64,000 nt of DNA from Okeanomitos corallinicola TIOX110 (GTDB lineage: Bacteria; Cyanobacteriota; Cyanobacteriia; Cyanobacteriales; Nostocaceae): assembly GCF_038050375.1 (NCBI RefSeq), contig NZ_CP150886.1, positions 4,319,318 through 4,383,317 of the forward strand, read 5' to 3'. Shown here one piece after another: positions 61,012-64,000 of the stretch (its first letter is position 1; every line of letters begins with the position of its first letter). Under the pieces are notes generated by a model that was given only the letters and a program-made list of their open reading frames with translations, did not search any database and was not told the origin of the DNA. Both the position numbers and the translations under genes were made by a program.

Positions 61012-62547
61012 TTAATGTAAGAAATGCCTTACACCAGTCAAAACCATCAATAAACCCAGTTCATTTGCAGCCTTGATAGAATCTTTATCTCGCAGACTTC
61101 CACCTGGTTGCACAATAGCTGTAATTCCCGCAGCAGCAGCAGTTCTCACCGTATCATCAAAGGGGAAAAATCCATCACTAGCTAAAAACGCCCCTTGGGT
61201 TTTCTCTCCCGCTTGTTCCAGGGCAATTTTCGCAGCACCCACACGGTTCATTTGTCCAGCACCTACCCCCAAAGTTGTGCGGTTTTTACTGAGGACAATA
61301 GCATTAGATTTTACGTGTTTACAAACTTTCCAGGCAAACAATAACTCAGCTAATTCGCTAGGTGTGGGTTGACGTTCTGTAACCACTTGCCATTTACTGG
61401 TATCAGCAACAATATCATCCGCAGTTTGCACTAAAAACCCACCGGCGATCGCCCTGACAGTTTCCTTGGGTCCAGTTAACAAATCTGGCAAAGTTAAAAC
61501 CCTGACATTACCCTTCTTAGTTAAAATTTCCTGTGCTTCCTGATCACAACCAGGTGCAACCACGCATTCTAAAAATGTCTTCGTTAACTCAGTCGCTGTC
61601 GCTGCATCAATCGCCCGGTTTAAAGCCACAATCCCACCAAAAGCCGATACAGAATCAGCATTAAAAGCCTTTTGATAAGCATCAAAAATGGTATCCGCTT
61701 CCGCAGTTCCACAGGGGTTAGTGTGTTTAATAACTGTCGCTGCGGGACATCCCGTAAACTCAGCAATAATGCGGCGTGCAGCTTCCAAATCTACCAAATT
61801 ATTATAACTGAGTTCCTTACCCTGTAATTTCTTCGCCCCTGGCCAACCAGTAGGTTTAGTTCCGGTTTGATACCAAGCAGCAGGTTGATGGGGGTTTTCA
61901 CCATAACGCAAAGATTGAAGTTGTGTCCCCGAAACAGTGTAATTTTCTGGTAAACTCTCAGTTTCTGCACCAGCTAAATAAGCTGCGATCGCATTATCAT
62001 AACTAGCAGTGTGTAAAAATCCCTTCAAAGCACATTTTTGACGAAACTCCAAAGAAGCTAACCCATTTTGGCGTAATTCTTGTAAATACTCATCATACTG
62101 ATCAGGATTACACAACACCGTCAAATGAGCAAAATTCTTAGAAGAAGCCCTTAACATTGCTGGGCCACCGATATCAATATTTTCCACCGCATCAGCCAAC
62201 GTCACACCAGGTTTAGCGATAGTTTCCTCAAAAGGATACAAATTCACCACCACTAAATCAATAGGACGAATATCATTATCTGCTAAATCTTGGATATGCT
62301 GATCTAAATCCCGTTGTGCTAAAATACCGCCATGAATACGGGGATGGAGTGTTTTTACCCGACCTCCTAAAATTTCCGGTGAACCTGTATAGTCAGAAAC
62401 CTTAGTCACAGGAATTCCCGCATCCTTGAGGGTTTTAGCCGTTCCCCCACTGCTGATAATATCAAAGCCAAACTCTTCTACTAAAGTCCGGGCTAAATCA
62501 ACGATACCAGTTTTATTAGATACACTCAGCAATGCTAGACGCGCCAT
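61012..62547 (-). CDS. purH: Bifunctional AICAR formyltransferase/IMP cyclohydrolase
   Basis: Last two steps of IMP synthesis. The 511-residue length is standard. The N-terminal IMP cyclohydrolase domain begins LALLSVSNKTGIVDLARTL and includes GRVKTLHPRIHGGIL and VVVNLYPFEETI; the C-terminal transformylase domain has LRYGENPHQPAAWY, the KHTNPCG catalytic motif (Lys-His) and SDGFFPFDDTV. GAGGGAATT precedes the ATG. Between it and the next gene lies a GGTGACA repeat array. Confidence 0.97.
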   Translation of the reverse strand: MARLALLSVSNKTGIVDLARTLVEEFGFDIISSGGTAKTLKDAGIPVTKVSDYTGSPEILGGRVKTLHPRIHGGILAQRDLDQHIQDLADNDIRPIDLVVVNLYPFEETIAKPGVTLADAVENIDIGGPAMLRASSKNFAHLTVLCNPDQYDEYLQELRQNGLASLEFRQKCALKGFLHTASYDNAIAAYLAGAETESLPENYTVSGTQLQSLRYGENPHQPAAWYQTGTKPTGWPGAKKLQGKELSYNNLVDLEAARRIIAEFTGCPAATVIKHTNPCGTAEADTIFDAYQKAFNADSVSAFGGIVALNRAIDAATATELTKTFLECVVAPGCDQEAQEILTKKGNVRVLTLPDLLTGPKETVRAIAGGFLVQTADDIVADTSKWQVVTERQPTPSELAELLFAWKVCKHVKSNAIVLSKNRTTLGVGAGQMNRVGAAKIALEQAGEKTQGAFLASDGFFPFDDTVRTAAAAGITAIVQPGGSLRDKDSIKAANELGLLMVLTGVRHFLH

Positions 62548-62606
62548 AATTCCCTCAATTCCTTTAACTACAGATTCACAAATAGAAGAATATTGTACCT
62601 GGAAAT

Positions 62607-62641
62607 AGGTGACAGGTGACAGGTGACAGGTGACAGGTGAC
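62607..62641. repeat. STRR heptamer repeat (AGGTGAC)x5
   Basis: Five exact AGGTGAC units in the spacer between divergent purH and the asparaginase-like gene. The same unit appears twice at 44079-44093 and once or twice at 50525-50537. Three ATTCTAA heptamers follow at 62685-62705. Confidence 0.88.
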
Positions 62642-62749
62642 AGGGTGAAGAGGTAAAAAGTTAGTTCTAAATTCTTCGTTCCCCATTCTAAATTCTAAAT
62701 TCTAAATTCTCCTGATAAAATCATTCATCATAGTAAAATCCCAAATCAC

Positions 62750-63703
62750 ATGACCTTACAAATACAACCTAAGTTAATTATTCATGGTGGCGCTGGTAGT
62801 TCTCTCCAAGGTAAAGGAGGTTTAGCCGCAGTCCGTAATTCCTTAAATAAAATAGTTGAAGAAGTTTATTCCCTACTACTTAATGGTGTCAGTGCTGCTG
62901 ATGCAGTAGTTAGGGGTTGTCAATTATTGGAAGATAATCCCCGTTTTAATGCTGGTACTGGTTCTGTATTACAGTCTGATGGTCAAATTCGTATGAGTGC
63001 TTCACTAATGGATGGCACATCAGGCAAGTTTAGCGGTGTGATTAATGTAGCACGGGTAAAAAACCCGATTGAAATGGCTTTCTTTCTCCAAAAATCACCA
63101 GATCGGGTATTGTCTGACTATGGTGCAGCGGAATTAGCCAGAGAATTGCAAGTTCCTAGCTACAATGCTTTAACAGACTTACGTCTCAAAGAATGGATGC
63201 AGGAAAGAGATGACAACTTTAAAAGCACTATGGCTGGGGTAGTCGCAGAACCGGAAATGGCGGAAAGTTCCGAAGCCGGACGGGGTACAATTGGTGTTGT
63301 TGCTTTAGATAGTTCTGGTCAGTTAGCTGCTGGTACTTCCACTGGTGGTAAGGGTTTTGAAAGAATTGGTAGAGTTAGTGATTCTGCTATGCCAGCGGGT
63401 AACTATGCTACTCAATATGCGGGGGTAAGTTGTACCGGTATTGGGGAAGATATTATTGATGAATGTTTAGCAGCTAAAATCGTCATCCGCGTCAGTGATG
63501 GAATGTCTTTAAAAGAGGCAATGTTGAAATCATTTACCGAAGCTAGTAAAAACCAAAGAGATTTAGGGGCGATCGCCTTAGACGCTAATGGTGTTATATC
63601 CTATGGTAAGACCAGCGAAATCCTACTCGCAGCCTACCATGACGGAGATTCTATAGGTGATACCTTGGAATGGAATGATGGGGAATTAATCGGTTATTGT
63701 TAA
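62750..63703 (+). CDS. Isoaspartyl peptidase/L-asparaginase (Ntn hydrolase)
   Basis: The 317-residue precursor belongs to the plant-type asparaginase/isoaspartyl dipeptidase family. It cuts itself before the nucleophile Thr180 (AGRGTIGVVALDSSG) to give alpha and beta subunits; substrate-binding segments include IIHGGAGS, NPRFNAGTGS and AAGTSTGGKGFERIGRVSDSAMPA. It can hydrolyse beta-aspartyl dipeptides, including beta-Asp-Arg from cyanophycin, which links it in theory to the cyanophycinase-like protein at 41415. A terminator follows. Confidence 0.94.
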   Translation: MTLQIQPKLIIHGGAGSSLQGKGGLAAVRNSLNKIVEEVYSLLLNGVSAADAVVRGCQLLEDNPRFNAGTGSVLQSDGQIRMSASLMDGTSGKFSGVINVARVKNPIEMAFFLQKSPDRVLSDYGAAELARELQVPSYNALTDLRLKEWMQERDDNFKSTMAGVVAEPEMAESSEAGRGTIGVVALDSSGQLAAGTSTGGKGFERIGRVSDSAMPAGNYATQYAGVSCTGIGEDIIDECLAAKIVIRVSDGMSLKEAMLKSFTEASKNQRDLGAIALDANGVISYGKTSEILLAAYHDGDSIGDTLEWNDGELIGYC

Positions 63704-63730
63704 GTTGTAGGAACTAGAATTAATGCTCTC

Positions 63731-63760
63731 AATGGGTCTGAATAGCAGTTTAGACCCATT
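63731..63760 (+). terminator. Rho-independent terminator after the asparaginase-like gene
   Basis: AATGGGTCT (63731-63739) and AGACCCATT (63752-63760) form a perfect 9-bp stem with a 12-base loop, followed by ATTTAAGTTTTTTG. It lies 28 bp after the stop. Confidence 0.72.
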
Positions 63761-63790
63761 ATTTAAGTTTTTTGTAGCGGAGAAGTGTTT

Positions 63791-64000
63791 ATGAATCTGG
63801 TTGTACTCCAGAACTGGTTGGATAATGCCTCTTTTGCTGTCTTATTCTGCACAATGCTGATTTACTGGGTGGGGGCTGCTTTTCCAAATTTATCAGCAAC
63901 TGCGGCTTTAGGAACAGCAGGAATGGCGATCGCTAATTTGTGTATTGCTACTCTTTTGGGGGCAAGATGGATTGAAGCGGGTTATTTCCCCCTCAGCAAT
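63791..64000 (+). CDS. ccsB: Cytochrome c biogenesis protein CcsB/CcsA (partial, N terminus)
   Basis: The last 70 codons of the window open with [19 protein letters not shown] and two hydrophobic helices, then [14 protein letters not shown], which fits the N terminus of the cyanobacterial System II heme-lyase subunit (named ccsB or ccsA depending on nomenclature). This membrane protein works with Ccs1 to attach heme to c-type cytochromes at the lumenal side. The frame runs off the window end. The ATG at 63791 is 31 bp after the preceding terminator stem and has no strong ribosome site. Confidence 0.85.
   Translation, partial: MNLVVLQNWLDNASFAVLFCTMLIYWVGAAFPNLSATAALGTAGMAIANLCIATLLGARWIEAGYFPLSN

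Overview
The window looks like chromosome of a filamentous, heterocyst-forming type cyanobacterium (Nostocales, Anabaena/Dolichospermum/Nostoc-like). This rests on dense HIP1 octamers (GCGATCGC) in many genes, several families of 7-bp tandem repeats (STRR) between genes, ferrochelatase with a chlorophyll-binding-like tail, LL-diaminopimelate aminotransferase, tocopherol genes, a c6-type cytochrome and a CuA-less alternative respiratory oxidase operon. The species cannot be fixed from sequence reading alone. Base composition is AT-rich throughout. No tRNA, rRNA, CRISPR array or intact IS element was seen.

Layout. 0-3.1 kb: end of a membrane protein, a small membrane protein, hemH and a methyltransferase. 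3.2-5.6 kb: a very AT-rich two-gene unit, an SMC/ABC-type ATPase followed by a TOPRIM-like protein; size and order resemble two-gene anti-phage systems such as PARIS. 5.7-13.8 kb: dapL, an unknown protein, a lipoprotein, a methyltransferase, a glycosyltransferase, a coiled-coil protein, then a three-gene unit (unknown 74-aa protein, c6-like cytochrome, aldo/keto reductase). 13.8-17.5 kb: accessory patch with a toxin-antitoxin pair fused into one frame, a STAND-like TPR protein with an internal LuxR helix-turn-helix, a MITE-like hairpin and a Uma2 protein. 18.1-22.9 kb: five-gene oxidase operon (two DUF2231 proteins, ctaC, ctaD, ctaE) with repeats in its spacers.

23.5-35.6 kb: holB, tmk, a Rieske oxygenase, a previously untracked 36-residue membrane protein with its own terminator, a GH13 amylase, a decayed NCS2-like permease, tandem hairpin relics, a lipoprotein, mtnA, a cation/proton antiporter and a sirtuin. 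35.8-36.1 kb: two direct copies of a Yfr2-like small RNA whose stems show compensatory changes. 36.6-44 kb: small conserved proteins, YraN, a pentapeptide-repeat protein, an adenylate cyclase, a DMT transporter, an isolated CIRCE operator, a cyanophycinase-like protein and a glycosyltransferase.

44-64 kb is mostly housekeeping: lepA, an RHH protein, a histidine kinase, a second Rieske oxygenase, a YbjN protein, a lipoyl-ligase-family protein, queA, TPR proteins, the K+ uptake pair ktrA-ktrB, tocopherol methyltransferase and homogentisate prenyltransferase, a tetrapyrrole/cofactor run (cobA, hemD, coaE), purH, an isoaspartyl peptidase and the start of ccsB. The best targets for follow-up are the ATPase/TOPRIM pair, the toxin-antitoxin fusion with its one-base signature, the duplicated small RNA, the orphan CIRCE and the 36-residue membrane protein.
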